In this document: positions 17,118 through 26,947 of the stretch, in pieces
Layout: every line of letters begins with the position of its first letter
Numbering within the stretch: the stretch's first letter is position 1
NCBI GenBank assembly: GCA_903936775.1
Contig: CAIZWU010000018.1
Location: 1-38,820 of the forward strand
Direction of reading: 5' to 3'
Source of the DNA: an uncultured bacterium
GTDB lineage: Bacteria; Verrucomicrobiota; Verrucomicrobiia; Verrucomicrobiales; V1-33
Length of the DNA stretch: 38,820 nucleotides
The notes under the pieces: model-generated
What the model was told of the DNA's origin: nothing
Database searches by the model: none
What the model saw: the letters and a program-made list of their open reading frames with translations, nothing else
Position numbers and translations under genes: made by a program

Positions 17118-19712
17118 TCAGAGCAGGAGGTGGGTGTTCTGGTCCTTCATGACATCAGCCACGGTGTGGAACAAGGTCGGCAGGGTGTAGGGCTTGGGCA
17201 GGAAGGAAATGCGGCGCTGGCGGGCCATCTGCATGAGAGAATCCCGGTCGGTATAGCCGCTGGAAAGCAGGGCGCGGAGGGTGGGATTTCTTGAGAGGAA
17301 AATGTCCAGCAGCTGCACCCCATTCCCGTCAGGAAGTACGGCATCGGAGAAGATCATGTCGAAATTTCCTTCCGCCTCGTCGAACAGGGCGAGGGCTTCC
17401 TTGACACAGAAGGCGGTGGTGACGGTGTAGCCATTCTGAGTCAGGGCGGTGCGGACGAGGCGGTTGACTGCGGCTTCATCCTCCACCAGCAGAACGTGCT
17501 GGCCGGTTCCCCGGGGCAGGGATTGCATTTTGTCAGGACGGGTGGCTTCCGGGACCGGGGCAGTGGGTTCCGCCGCCGTGGCCGGGAGGAAAATGCGGAA
17601 GGTGGTGCCTTGCTCCGGGGTGGACTCCAGACGGATGCCGCCCTGATGGTCCTGGACGATGCCGTAGATGACGGAGAGCCCAAGGCCGGTGCCTTCCTGG
17701 CCTTTGGTGGTGAAAAATGGTTCGAAGATCTGGTCCTGGATGGCCTGCGGGATGCCGCCCCCGGAATCCTTGACGGTGATGGCGGCATAACGTCCTGCCG
17801 TAGCGTTGCTGCTGATGAGCGGGAGGGGGCTTTCGGCGGCATTTCGGGCTTCGGTGGAAACCACGATTATCCCGCCATGCGGCATGGCGTCGCGGGCATT
17901 GACGCAGAGATTCATGATGATCTGCTCCACCTGCCCGGAGTCCGCATGGAGGGTGAGGGTGCCCGGGCAGAGGGACATGCGGAGCTCGATGTCCTCCCCG
18001 ATGATGCGGCTGAGCATGCGGGTCATCTCCCGGAGATGATTATTGAGATCGAAGGTGGTTTTTTTGACGACCTGTTTCCGGGAAAATGCGAGGAGCTGGC
18101 GGGTCAGGGCCGCAGCCTGGTTGGCGGCGCGGTGGATTTCTGTAAGTTCAACCACAGAGGGATCAGCAGGGTCCAGCCGGGCCAGGATCATGTCACTATA
18201 GCCGATGATGGGCAGCAGCATGTTGTTGAAATCATGGGCGATGCCGCCGGAAAGCTTGCCCACGGCCTCCATTTTGAGGGATTGCTGGAGTTGGGTTTGC
18301 AGGGTGGACTTTTCCTGCTCGGCCCGCCAGCGTCCGAGGGCGGTGAGGATGAGATCCCCAAACATGGTGAGGAGGGTGACGTCATCGGCGGTCCATTCAC
18401 GCGGGCCGGCGGTGGCATCAATCCCGAGGTAGCCGGTGCAGACGTGACCGTCCTGGAGGCTGAGCAGCAGGGTGGCGTAGCTGCCGCGCGACTGGGCAAG
18501 AGCAGGGAATTCCGTTGCGCTGGAGGCGATGAAGAGACCCCGGCCGCCCGGGTGGGTGGCCGCGGCGGGCAGGGCCGCGGCGGGGACTTGCAGGAAACAC
18601 GATTTCGCCGGGGCCACGCCGTCAGCGCAGGATTCGTCGGTGCAACTGACCGTGCTGCCGTCAGCGCTGAACTGCAGCAGATACGCCCGGCCCAGTTTGA
18701 GGAAATCGACGATCGCCTTCAGCGCCTCCGGCAAAGGGGTGGCCGCCTCATCCGGGCGATGGCCGAGGAACGCTGCGGAATGGCGGGCGACGAGGCTTTC
18801 CATGGTGAGGCGGCGGGCGAGGGCTTCATCGGCGCGCCGGCGTTCCTCCACCTCGGCCAGCAGGCGCCGGTTGGTGTGCTGGATTTCCATGGTGCGTTCG
18901 GTGACCAATTCCTCGAGGTGATTTTGATAGCGCTGGACCTCGGTTTCGACGAGGCGGCGCTCCGTGATATCGCGGAAAATAAGCACGGCTCCCGCCGTCT
19001 CCCCACGGCTGCTGCGGATAGGGGTGGCGGAGCTGTCGATCGGCAGGCAGGTGCCATCCCGGCGTTGCAATAACGTATCCTGGGGGCAGGTGACGAGACG
19101 GCTCTCCAACAGGGCAGGGCGCACCGGATTGTCCATCGGAAGCCGGCTGGTCTCGCTGAAAATGGGGAAGACGTCCTCAATATCACGGCAGGAAGCGTCG
19201 CTGCTGTGCCATCCGGTCAGGACTTCGGCGAGGGGATTCATGAAGCGCACCCGGCCTTCCGCAGTGGTGGCGATGACTCCGTCGCCGATGGAGAGGAGCA
19301 TGGTCATGAACCACTCCTTGCTCTCCCGGAGGGCGCGTTCGAGGTCGACTTTGTAGAGGGCAATTTCGACGGCGGAACGGAGACCTGCTTCTTCGAAGGG
19401 TTTGACGAGATAGCCGGCCGGGGAGGCGATTTTGGCGCGGGCAAGGACGGCGGGATCGGAGTAGGCGGACAGGAAAACGCAGGGAATATCGTAGTGCTCG
19501 CGGATATGGGTGGCGGCTTCCACGCCATCCATGGGACCTTGGAGCACGATATCCATCATGATCAGGTCCGGGCGGAACCGGCCGGCCTTTTCAATGGCAT
19601 CCGGCCCGCTCAGGGCAGTGCCGACGATTTCGCACCCGAGATGCGAGAGGCATTCGGAAATATCGTGGGCAACAATGGCTTCGTCATCGACGACGAGGAT
19701 GCGGCGGTTCAT
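17118..19712 (-). CDS. Hybrid sensor histidine kinase (REC-PAS-GAF-HisKA-HATPase-REC)
   Basis: 864 residues, no membrane segments, so cytoplasmic. Order: receiver 1 (about 1-125, phospho-acceptor Asp54 in LIMMD, GYLVKPF), PAS (about 130-255, [18 protein letters not shown]), coiled coil (about 255-310), GAF-like domain (about 310-465), HisKA with the phosphorylated His in GGIAHDFNN, HATPase ([30 protein letters not shown]), and a C-terminal receiver (about 745-860, [13 protein letters not shown]). Two receivers around one kinase core suggest it takes phosphate from another kinase, probably the HisKA_2 protein encoded 53 bp upstream, and relays it onward. No HPt domain or DNA-binding regulator is encoded nearby, so the output is unknown. 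Confidence 0.95.
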   Translation of the reverse strand: MNRRILVVDDEAIVAHDISECLSHLGCEIVGTALSGPDAIEKAGRFRPDLIMMDIVLQGPMDGVEAATHIREHYDIPCVFLSAYSDPAVLARAKIASPAGYLVKPFEEAGLRSAVEIALYKVDLERALRESKEWFMTMLLSIGDGVIATTAEGRVRFMNPLAEVLTGWHSSDASCRDIEDVFPIFSETSRLPMDNPVRPALLESRLVTCPQDTLLQRRDGTCLPIDSSATPIRSSRGETAGAVLIFRDITERRLVETEVQRYQNHLEELVTERTMEIQHTNRRLLAEVEERRRADEALARRLTMESLVARHSAAFLGHRPDEAATPLPEALKAIVDFLKLGRAYLLQFSADGSTVSCTDESCADGVAPAKSCFLQVPAAALPAAATHPGGRGLFIASSATEFPALAQSRGSYATLLLSLQDGHVCTGYLGIDATAGPREWTADDVTLLTMFGDLILTALGRWRAEQEKSTLQTQLQQSLKMEAVGKLSGGIAHDFNNMLLPIIGYSDMILARLDPADPSVVELTEIHRAANQAAALTRQLLAFSRKQVVKKTTFDLNNHLREMTRMLSRIIGEDIELRMSLCPGTLTLHADSGQVEQIIMNLCVNARDAMPHGGIIVVSTEARNAAESPLPLISSNATAGRYAAITVKDSGGGIPQAIQDQIFEPFFTTKGQEGTGLGLSVIYGIVQDHQGGIRLESTPEQGTTFRIFLPATAAEPTAPVPEATRPDKMQSLPRGTGQHVLLVEDEAAVNRLVRTALTQNGYTVTTAFCVKEALALFDEAEGNFDMIFSDAVLPDGNGVQLLDIFLSRNPTLRALLSSGYTDRDSLMQMARQRRISFLPKPYTLPTLFHTVADVMKDQNTHLLL

Positions 19713-19765
19713 TCAGAGGAGGTGAGGAGGAATGGACGAGGCAAGGGATGGAAAAGGGCAGGGGG

Positions 19766-21196
19766 TCAGAGGCGCATCTTGTATTGGCTTTCCTTGAATT
19801 GGATTTCGATCTTCGTGCCGGCGGCGCCGTCGAAGGCGAGCTTGCCGTTGAGCTGGTCGATGAGCATTTTCACCAGCCGCATGCCGAGGGAGGTGGCCTT
19901 GGTGACATCGAATGAATTGTCGATGCCGATCCCGTCGTCCCAGACGGTCAAAGCGAAATTCTCGTCGCCCGGAGCCTCATGGAGGCTGATGTAGATGGTG
20001 CCGTGGGGCCGGTTGGGGAAGGCGTATTTGAGGGCATTGGTGACGAGTTCTGTGATGATGAGTCCACAGGGAAGGGCGGTATCAAGGCCGAGGTTCACCT
20101 CCCCCACATCAAGCTTCACCTCACGGTGGGTGCCAGCAGGGGTATTGGTGCGGATAAGTTCGGCGGTGAGGGTGCGGAGGTAGCCCTGCATGTCGATGGT
20201 GGTGACACTTTCCGATTGATAGAGCTTCTCATGGAGCAGGCCCATGGAGCGGATCCGGGCCTCTGATTCCTGGAGCACCTGGCGCAAGGGCAGGCTGTCG
20301 GTCTGGCGGGTCTGGAGGCGGAGCAGACTGGTGAGGATCTGCATGTTGTTTTTTACCCGGTGGTGGATTTCGCGCAGGAGGATTTCCTTTTCACGGAGGG
20401 AGGCGGTGCTTTTGATGGATTCGCGGAGCTTGACCTGGTGCTGTTCAAGAGATTCGACCATGCGGTTGAAGGAATCGGCGAGATCCCCGATTTCGCCACC
20501 GGCGTCGATATTGGCGCGGGCATTGAGGGCCCCGCCGGCTACCCGGTGGGCAAACGTCTGGAGGGCCCGCAGCGGTTTGATCAGATTGCGGGCCAGGAAG
20601 TAGGCGACGAGGGCACCAATGATCAATACCACGGCCCCGGCCATCCCGGTATTCCGGTAAATGGCGGTGATACTGTCCTGATAACGGTCCAGCGACAGAC
20701 CGAGATGGATCCAGCCCCACTGGCTGCCTCCCATGGTGCCCGGATGGCTGTAGTGGAGACATTTGTCCTGCAGATAGAACGGGCTTTTGAGGATGCTGCC
20801 GCGATTTTCGTCTTCCGGGCCAGGATACCACACCTTGCCCTTCAGAGCGATGCGTTGCCAGTGATCCGGGCCGTTGGGGTTGGGGGTGTGGACGAGGGAG
20901 TCGCCATTCTTGAGGGTCACCACCAGGTAGACGACATTTTTTTCCTGCTGCAGGGTGGAGAGGCAATGATCGACCACCGCGCTGAGGCGTTTGGCGGTGA
21001 CGTCGCGTCCGATGTCATGTTCGATGGCTTGGGCGAGCGAGCGGGCCTCGCCTTCCAATTCCGTCTGCACGGAATACTGGCGCTGGAGCGTCATGATCAC
21101 GGCAAACACGCCGACGCTGAGCACCGCGACCAGCCAGGCCATCAGGGTGACCCGCCGCAGAATACTGGAGCGTTTGGGCTGGGTCTCGTGAATCAT
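19766..21196 (-). CDS. Membrane sensor histidine kinase (HAMP, HisKA_2/HATPase)
   Basis: 476 residues. TM1 (about 18-36), a periplasmic domain of about 145 residues (37-183), TM2 (about 185-203), HAMP (204-255), then HisKA_2: LLREIHHRVKNNMQILTSLL with the phosphorylated His at 278/279, as in LytS/HWE-like kinases. HATPase motifs are ITELVTNALKYAFP and VWDDGIGID. The start ATG overlaps the stop of the PhnD-like binding protein (ATGA at 21193-21196), so the two are co-translated. This is strong context that the binding protein supplies the signal. The next gene downstream, a hybrid kinase with an N-terminal receiver, is the obvious phosphate acceptor. Confidence 0.95.
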   Translation of the reverse strand: MIHETQPKRSSILRRVTLMAWLVAVLSVGVFAVIMTLQRQYSVQTELEGEARSLAQAIEHDIGRDVTAKRLSAVVDHCLSTLQQEKNVVYLVVTLKNGDSLVHTPNPNGPDHWQRIALKGKVWYPGPEDENRGSILKSPFYLQDKCLHYSHPGTMGGSQWGWIHLGLSLDRYQDSITAIYRNTGMAGAVVLIIGALVAYFLARNLIKPLRALQTFAHRVAGGALNARANIDAGGEIGDLADSFNRMVESLEQHQVKLRESIKSTASLREKEILLREIHHRVKNNMQILTSLLRLQTRQTDSLPLRQVLQESEARIRSMGLLHEKLYQSESVTTIDMQGYLRTLTAELIRTNTPAGTHREVKLDVGEVNLGLDTALPCGLIITELVTNALKYAFPNRPHGTIYISLHEAPGDENFALTVWDDGIGIDNSFDVTKATSLGMRLVKMLIDQLNGKLAFDGAAGTKIEIQFKESQYKMRL

Positions 21197-22209
21197 GGAG
21201 GTGAGGCCGGCCGGCCCGGCGCGGAACTTTGAAGCTTGGCGGATGCCGGGACCGCCATGGCTACCGGTCCGGTCTGTGGGTTGCCCCGTTCGGCCAGCAG
21301 GGCCCGCATATTGTCGAATGCCACTTCCTCCACCGGGATGAGTGCACCGGGTTCCTCTCCAAATTCCCAGCTCAGGCGGCGCGCCTGTTCAATGACGCGG
21401 CGTTGGATCTCCAGTGGGAGGTTGAGGCGGCAGGCCACCACCTGGCCTGGCAGCTCTTTGGACTTTGCCAGGGTCGTCAGCCGGACCGGGATCTGCACCG
21501 GATTCTGCGCCACCACCGCTTGATAGGCGGCCACGGAAACCACGCAGGCATCGGCTTCCCCGAAAAACACGGGTAACACCGCTTCCCGGGCCTGGGTCAC
21601 GGTCTGGCAGCGGGCAAAACTCTGGCGCTGCATCCCGGTGCCGGCCGCGATGGCGGCATCCAGCCAATAATCCACGAGGTTGCCGCAACCGTCGCGATGG
21701 ACCAGCAGGGTGCGGTTTTGCAGATCCCGCAGGTTCTGGATGCCCGAGGTATTGGAGACCAGCAGCACAAAGCGGCTTTCCCAGCGTCCGCTGCGGGTCG
21801 CGAGGAGGAGGGGCTTGAGGTTCAATTCCCGGGCGCGTTCCACCAATTCGAAGCCGTGCAGAGGGAACAACTCGGCGCCTCCCGATTGGATGGTGTCGGA
21901 GAGTTCCCCCCAGGATTCCGCTCCCAGTAAATTCCCGCTGGGCGAGGGCGATCCGGGATCCCCCGGCCCTGTAAACGAGCTGTTGAGACTGCGGGCAATA
22001 TTATAGATGGGATCCGCCAGTCCGGTCCGCCATGAGACCGGCAGTTCGGCCAAATAGCTGATCCGGAGGACGGGGGGAGTTTCGGCCTCGGTGGATGTTG
22101 TTCCAGCCCACAGGACCAAAGCGGTCACTCCCGCCGCCACCCACGCGCTGCCCCGGCGGCACACCGGGCCAGCCAAGGCTTCAGGGAGGTCGGGAGGGAA
22201 AGAAGACAT
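21193..22209 (-). CDS. PhnD-like periplasmic solute-binding protein, probable sensor subunit
   Basis: 338 residues from ATG at 22207-22209. An N-terminal hydrophobic segment (about 22-42) acts as signal peptide or anchor. RISYLAELPVSWRTGLADPIYN and the later LRDLQNRTLLVHRDGCGN ... YWLDAAIAAG ... VLPVFFGEADACVVSVAAYQAV follow the phosphonate/phosphite-type binding-protein fold (Phosphonate-bd). No ABC permease or ATPase is encoded nearby. Instead the gene overlaps a sensor kinase, as in TtrS-like systems where this fold senses a ligand for signalling. The ligand is unknown; phosphonate should not be assumed. It is first in a three-gene minus-strand operon. Confidence 0.88.
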   Translation of the reverse strand: MSSFPPDLPEALAGPVCRRGSAWVAAGVTALVLWAGTTSTEAETPPVLRISYLAELPVSWRTGLADPIYNIARSLNSSFTGPGDPGSPSPSGNLLGAESWGELSDTIQSGGAELFPLHGFELVERARELNLKPLLLATRSGRWESRFVLLVSNTSGIQNLRDLQNRTLLVHRDGCGNLVDYWLDAAIAAGTGMQRQSFARCQTVTQAREAVLPVFFGEADACVVSVAAYQAVVAQNPVQIPVRLTTLAKSKELPGQVVACRLNLPLEIQRRVIEQARRLSWEFGEEPGALIPVEEVAFDNMRALLAERGNPQTGPVAMAVPASAKLQSSAPGRPASPP

Positions 22210-22254
22210 ATCTTGAATATTAAAGCTAAGGGATCAGCTGTAATTTTCAAGTTC

Positions 22255-22271
22255 ATTATAAATATTATAAT
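22255..22271. promoter_or_regulatory. AT-rich inverted repeat in the promoter region of the sensory operon
   Basis: ATTATAA-ATA-TTATAAT is a perfect 7-bp inverted repeat, 46-62 bases upstream of the binding-protein ATG. The minus strand carries TATAAT within it (22259-22254), so it may be the -10 region itself. No good -35 hexamer is seen. Confidence 0.4.
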
Positions 22272-22327
22272 TTAGGGTTCTTCTCCACCTGCAGAAACCC
22301 GTTCCCACCGCGAGGTGGCGCCTCGAC

Positions 22328-23305
22328 TTAACCAAAAGCATGCAAAAAGCCGACCTCCAAGGCCAGCACTTCGCGGACATTGGTGGCCAGATTGCGCCGC
22401 AAGTCATCGACCGCTTTCAGGCGCAGATGCAACTCTTCATCACTGAGGGTAGCGGCCACCCGCTCCGTTACCGCCGCATAGCCCGGCAGGTCCAGGATGG
22501 TCAGACCGTGGCGGCGGCGCAGCAATTCCCCGAGCCAGGTGAACAGAACCCCCACGAGGGCGTTGCGCTGTTCCGCACAGGCGCCCTCCGTCAAATCATC
22601 GTAATAGTCCTTTCGGTCCTTCAGCCAAATGCCATCCGTACTGCGGCCGTAGCGTTCGGTTTCCGCCTTCATACTCTCCTTGTGGTCCTGCTCAATTTCC
22701 TCGCGGAGCCCGGTCATGATCCGCTGGAAATCACCCAGCAACCCCATCGCCCGGGTGGGATTGGGTTTCCCGGCGCTGAAGTAGGCCGCGAGCGCATCGA
22801 CGAGTTCCAACTGTGGCGGCGTCAGAGTGATCCCCCCCGCCTGGGGGCGGAAGAGGGGCAATTGCAGGCAGCGCGAGCGCACCGTATCCAACAGTTGCTC
22901 CGGAGCCCGCGTCAGCAGCAGAATCAGCGTGTCGGGCGGTGGTTCTTCCAGGGTTTTAAGAAAGGCATTGGTGGCTTCCACGGTCATCCGATCCGCTTCG
23001 CTCAGGATGATGATCTTCAGTCCACCAACGGCGGTGGAAAATTGCACATGGCGGATCACTTCGCGCACCGGATCGATCTTAATGCGGCGGATTTTCGATT
23101 CCGGTTCCAGCACCATGGCGCCGTGTTTCCTCAGATCATCCAGGGATTCCGCCCCGGTCCAGCCATTCACCAGACAGGCCAAATCGACCGCCAGCCGATG
23201 CAGATCGGCCATCTCTGGTCCGCTGACCAAAAGGGCATGCGCCAGCCGCCCATTTTCATGGGCTGACCGCACCAGGGCGAGAGCTTTATCAGGAGCAAAG
23301 GCCAT
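22328..23305 (-). CDS. holB: DNA polymerase III subunit delta' (clamp-loader)
   Basis: 325 residues from ATG at 23303-23305. It is a clamp-loader subunit of AAA+ fold. AHALLVSGPEMADLHRLAVDLACLV replaces a functional P-loop, as in delta', which does not hydrolyse ATP. The diagnostic region KIIILSEADRMTVEATNAFLKTLEEPPP is present, followed by LLTRAPEQLLDTVRSRCLQLP with the SRC motif. The four-cysteine zinc site of many clamp-loader subunits is not apparent. The start overlaps the end of tmk by 17 bases; tmk-holB is a widespread gene pair. Confidence 0.93.
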   Translation of the reverse strand: MAFAPDKALALVRSAHENGRLAHALLVSGPEMADLHRLAVDLACLVNGWTGAESLDDLRKHGAMVLEPESKIRRIKIDPVREVIRHVQFSTAVGGLKIIILSEADRMTVEATNAFLKTLEEPPPDTLILLLTRAPEQLLDTVRSRCLQLPLFRPQAGGITLTPPQLELVDALAAYFSAGKPNPTRAMGLLGDFQRIMTGLREEIEQDHKESMKAETERYGRSTDGIWLKDRKDYYDDLTEGACAEQRNALVGVLFTWLGELLRRRHGLTILDLPGYAAVTERVAATLSDEELHLRLKAVDDLRRNLATNVREVLALEVGFLHAFG

Positions 23306-23930
23306 TTCCGCGTTCCATGAGGGTTTTCACAATCTGCGCATGCAGTGCTTCCGGCGGCAACGCCGCATCCAGGATACAAAATCGCTCCGGTTCCCGCCGG
23401 GCGAGGTCCAGATACCCCTGCCGCACGCTGTTGTAAAACGACTCCTCCGCCTGCTCCATCCGGTCCCGCCGCCCGGCATGGCGCGCCCGGGCCCGGGTCA
23501 GGCCCGTCGCGGCATCCAGGTCGAGCAGGAAGGTCACCTCCGGCCGGCATCCGCCCGCCGCGAAATCATTGACTGCCCGCACCAACTCCGCCGGCAGCTC
23601 GCGGCCATTTCCCTGATATACGGTCGTGGAATCCAAAAACCGGTCCGCTACCACGATCCCGCCACCGGCGAGAAAAGGCTGGATCTTTTCCCTGACCAAC
23701 TGCGCCCGGCTCGCCGCGAACAGCAGCAGTTCGGCCTCCCTCGTCATCGCCCCATTCTCCGGGTGGTATTTCAGCAGATGCCGGATCACCTCCCCAATCG
23801 CCGTCCCGCCCGGCTCTCTGACATGGAGGACATCCCGCCCCGCCTGCTGCCAATAGGCCATCAGCAGCCCGATCTGCGTGGACTTCCCGCAACCCTCCCC
23901 GCCTTCAAAACTGACAAAAAATCCGGCCAT
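23289..23930 (-). CDS. tmk: Thymidylate kinase
   Basis: 213 residues from ATG at 23928-23930, the usual length. It phosphorylates dTMP to dTDP. P-loop FEGGEGCGKST (8-18), the DRx motif DRFLDSTTVYQGNGR and the lid-region RRDRMEQ are typical. The frame extends far upstream but homology begins at MAGFFVSFEGGEG. It is first in a tmk-holB operon with a 17-base overlap and is divergent from the cytochrome/copper fusion protein at 24109. Confidence 0.95.
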   Translation of the reverse strand: MAGFFVSFEGGEGCGKSTQIGLLMAYWQQAGRDVLHVREPGGTAIGEVIRHLLKYHPENGAMTREAELLLFAASRAQLVREKIQPFLAGGGIVVADRFLDSTTVYQGNGRELPAELVRAVNDFAAGGCRPEVTFLLDLDAATGLTRARARHAGRRDRMEQAEESFYNSVRQGYLDLARREPERFCILDAALPPEALHAQIVKTLMERGNGLCS

Positions 23931-24108
23931 TGCTGCAAATGAAATTATAGGGCGGCAGGGACTACTTCCCCATCCGCGCCCCGTCCTACACGCCCCGCCC
24001 GTCCCGTGCCACGGAAAAAGCAGCACCCCCTGGGATGAACCCATGCCGCTGCGCGACCGCTGGATTTTTCCCCTGACAACCAGCCGCTTTCTGCTTATCC
24101 AGTTCCCC

Positions 24109-25968
24109 ATGTCAGTTCCATCCGTTTTCCTGCGAATCTTCAGCTGCGCGGTCTTGTCGCTGACCTTGGCTCTTCCGGGCTGGGCAGCCGATCCCGTTCC
24201 GGAGCGGGAGCCGCCGCGGGTTACGGCCAAAATGGAAGAGGCGGTGAATTTCAGCCTGCTGGACTACCAGGGAAAGCACTACGAACTCCGGCGCAGCAAC
24301 GCCAAACTGGTCGTCCTCTTTTTCACCAGCTTCGGCTGCCCCATCGCTCGCCAGCTGGTGCCTAAACTGCGGGCGCTGCAGAAGGAGACCAGTGGCCAGG
24401 GGGTTGAGATCTGGCTGGTGAATGCTTGTCCGCAGGAAGATCCCAGCGATGCGGTGATTGAATTGCTGGTGAGGTCCCGGAAGAATGCTCTGGTCCCGGA
24501 TGCGGCGGCAGGGGATGCGGAGTCCCTGCGCCTGGAGGTGCTGAAAGCCGCGGTGGGTTCGCTGCCGGTGCTGCGTGATGAGCGTCAACTGGTGGCAAGG
24601 CATTACGGAGTGAACCGAACCTGCGAGGCTATCGCCATCGATCCGAAAAACATGACCGTGGTTTATCGCGGATCGGTGGATGATCAGATGACTGAAGGCT
24701 CCCAGAAACCCGAGCCGACCCAAAAATATCTGGTCAATGCGATCAGCGAGTTCCTTGAGGGAAAACCGGTTACCACGCCGCAGGCTCCCGTGCATGGCTG
24801 CCGCATCGCGTTTGAACATCAACCTGCGAAAGAACCGGTTTCGTATCTGACTGCGGTCGTTCCGATCCTGCAGAAGCACTGCGTGTCCTGCCACAGCCCG
24901 GGGCAGATCGGACCCTTTGCCATGTCGAGCGGAAAGAAGGTAAAAGGCTGGTCGGCCATGATTGAGGAGGTGCTGCTCGACCGGCGGATGCCGCCGTGGC
25001 ATGCGGATAGCCATCATGGGAAATTTGCCAATGACCGCACCCTGAGTCCGGCCGAAACCCACACCCTGCTGGACTGGATCGCGCAGGGATGCCCGCAGGA
25101 GGAAGGCCCGGACCCGCTCGCCACCCCGATACCGCCCGCTCCCGTGTGGGCGCTCGGCCAGCCGGACCACGTGGTGGCCCTGCCGCAGCGGCAGGAGATT
25201 CCCGTCACCGGCACCTTGAAATACCGCTATCTCGACAGCGATTTTGTCATGCCTGAGGACGCTTGGCTGCGTGCGGCGGTCTGCCGCCCTGACAATCCCA
25301 AGGTGGTACACCACATCATCGTCCGGGTGAAGTATCCTGCAGGATACCAGGAGGCGCCGAAGGAAGCTTACCTGTTCACCACCTGGGTGCCCGGCCTGAT
25401 GCCCAGCGAGATGCCAACGGGCACCGGCATGTTTGTGCCCAAGGGGGCCAAATTCAATTTCGAGGTGCATTACACCACCAATGGCGAGGCCCAGACCGAC
25501 CAGAGTGAAATGGGGCTATATCTGGCGAAGGAAAAGCCGGAACGGCGGCTGGAAGTGCGTGCTTGCGAAACCCGGGACTTTGAGATCCCACCGGGCGCAC
25601 CGGATGCCCGCCACTTCTGCCACTACTGCTTTAAAAAGGATGCCCTCATCTATGATCTGAGCCCGCACATGCATTTGCGGGGCTCATGGTTCAAATTCCA
25701 GCTGCTCTATCCGGACGGCCGCCGCGAGACCCTGCTGTCGGTGCCTCAATATGACTTCAATTGGCAGACCAGTTACCGCCTCGCGGAACCGAAGCGGGTC
25801 CCGGCCGGCACATGGATGCTCTGCACCGGGGGCCATGACAACTCCTCCAAAAATCCGAATAACCCAGACCCCGCCAAGACCATCAAATGGGGGCTGCAAA
25901 GCTGGGATGAAATGTTCATGGGCTTTATGACCGTGGCCGATGTGCCCCCTGAGCCGGCCGCAAAATAA
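24109..25968 (+). CDS. Periplasmic redoxin - cytochrome c - copper type II monooxygenase-like fusion
   Basis: 619 residues from ATG at 24109. A signal peptide (about 1-27, ending PGWAA) is followed by a thioredoxin-like domain (about 45-220) with a single active-site-like Cys77 (FTSFGCPIARQL). A heme-c segment carries CVSCH (258-262), with a likely axial Met in MPPWHAD (294-300). The C-terminal part (about 350-610) resembles PHM-type copper monooxygenases: His401-His402 (VVHHIIV), His454 (FEVHYTTN) and His520-x-His522 (SPHMHLRG) are candidate copper ligands. Such fusions are known in Planctomycetes, Verrucomicrobia and Acidobacteria, without an assigned substrate. An intramolecular electron path from heme to copper is inferred. 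It is divergent from tmk and convergent with the aldolase. Confidence 0.9.
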   Translation: MSVPSVFLRIFSCAVLSLTLALPGWAADPVPEREPPRVTAKMEEAVNFSLLDYQGKHYELRRSNAKLVVLFFTSFGCPIARQLVPKLRALQKETSGQGVEIWLVNACPQEDPSDAVIELLVRSRKNALVPDAAAGDAESLRLEVLKAAVGSLPVLRDERQLVARHYGVNRTCEAIAIDPKNMTVVYRGSVDDQMTEGSQKPEPTQKYLVNAISEFLEGKPVTTPQAPVHGCRIAFEHQPAKEPVSYLTAVVPILQKHCVSCHSPGQIGPFAMSSGKKVKGWSAMIEEVLLDRRMPPWHADSHHGKFANDRTLSPAETHTLLDWIAQGCPQEEGPDPLATPIPPAPVWALGQPDHVVALPQRQEIPVTGTLKYRYLDSDFVMPEDAWLRAAVCRPDNPKVVHHIIVRVKYPAGYQEAPKEAYLFTTWVPGLMPSEMPTGTGMFVPKGAKFNFEVHYTTNGEAQTDQSEMGLYLAKEKPERRLEVRACETRDFEIPPGAPDARHFCHYCFKKDALIYDLSPHMHLRGSWFKFQLLYPDGRRETLLSVPQYDFNWQTSYRLAEPKRVPAGTWMLCTGGHDNSSKNPNNPDPAKTIKWGLQSWDEMFMGFMTVADVPPEPAAK

Positions 25969-26061
25969 GACCAGCCCGCACTTTCCGGGCAAATGCCGCA
26001 GCCGGGACCCCGGGGCGTTCCTCCTGGGGAACAACCCAGGACGCGCGTCGCAGATGGCTGA

Positions 26062-26841
26062 TTACCGCAGGCCCAACGCGTCCGCCGCCGTGGCGCCCCT
26101 ATGGACGATGGCATGCAGGCGTTTCAAGGTGAGCAGAGGATCTGGTTGTTGCCAGACATTGCGGCCGATGGCGATGCCAGCCCCACCAGCTTTGATGGAC
26201 TGCTCCACCATGGTGAGAATTCCAGCCTCATCGCTGGCCGCTCCGCCGAGCACAATGACGGGGACAAAGCTGGCCTCAACAATCTTTCCAAAGGCGGCGG
26301 CGTCGCCCGGCCAGGCAGTCTTGACCACATCCGCCCCCAGTTCGGCTGCCGCGCGCACCGCGAATCCAATGTGTTCCGGCGTGTAGTGGGCGGATTGCCC
26401 GAGGCTATAGGGCAGGGATTCGATGATCACGGGAAAGCCTGCGGCATGGCATTCGCTGAGCAGCGCCGCATTCTCCCGGAACATCTGCGCTTCGTTCGCG
26501 TGGTGAGGGTAAAGCATGCTCATGACGGCATGCGCCCCCACGGCATCGGCCTCCGTCGCCCCATACGTCATATAGGCGCCCAGGTCGCTATGGCCCGGTA
26601 GCGCAGGTTTGTAAACATCGGCCCGCAGACAGACGGCTTTACCGGCCAATTGAGGCTGGAAGGCGCGGGCGACCCCGTAATTCACCACAAATCCATCGGC
26701 ATACGCGCTGAGGGATTCGATCACCGCAGCCATGTCTTCGAGGCCGGGCACGGGAATGGCAGTGCCGTGATCGACCGGAACGATAATCGTGCGGCCATCG
26801 GCTTGGAAAAAGGGCGAAGGCAGAAGGGAATCGGTAGTCAT
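26062..26841 (-). CDS. DhnA-type class I aldolase (FBA/LsrF-like family)
   Basis: 259 residues from ATG at 26839-26841; a TTG 17 codons upstream (26890-26892) is possible but less likely. It has a TIM-barrel with IIVPVDHGTAIPVPGLED (conserved Asp25-His26), Schiff-base Lys174 in DVVKTAWPGD, and the phosphate-binding ends VIVLGG (195-200) and GGAGIAIGRNVWQ (219-231). The family includes archaeal-type fructose-bisphosphate aldolase and LsrF (autoinducer-2-phosphate thiolase). I cannot decide the substrate: no lsr genes or other sugar genes lie beside it. It converges with the redoxin fusion gene (93 bp gap). Confidence 0.9.
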   Translation of the reverse strand: MTTDSLLPSPFFQADGRTIIVPVDHGTAIPVPGLEDMAAVIESLSAYADGFVVNYGVARAFQPQLAGKAVCLRADVYKPALPGHSDLGAYMTYGATEADAVGAHAVMSMLYPHHANEAQMFRENAALLSECHAAGFPVIIESLPYSLGQSAHYTPEHIGFAVRAAAELGADVVKTAWPGDAAAFGKIVEASFVPVIVLGGAASDEAGILTMVEQSIKAGGAGIAIGRNVWQQPDPLLTLKRLHAIVHRGATAADALGLR

Positions 26842-26947
26842 GACGTCTTCTACAGGCTCTCCGCTGCCGGTTCCATGGAAAAAACTCTTCAAGCGGCATA
26901 GTCAATGCTTTTCAAAATTGAGAATTCCTGATACAAATTAAAAAAAT

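Noticed and set aside
24112..25470. 452-codon antisense frame opposite the redoxin fusion gene
   Set aside because: Shadow frame; its translation is rich in His and Arg and lacks any family motif.
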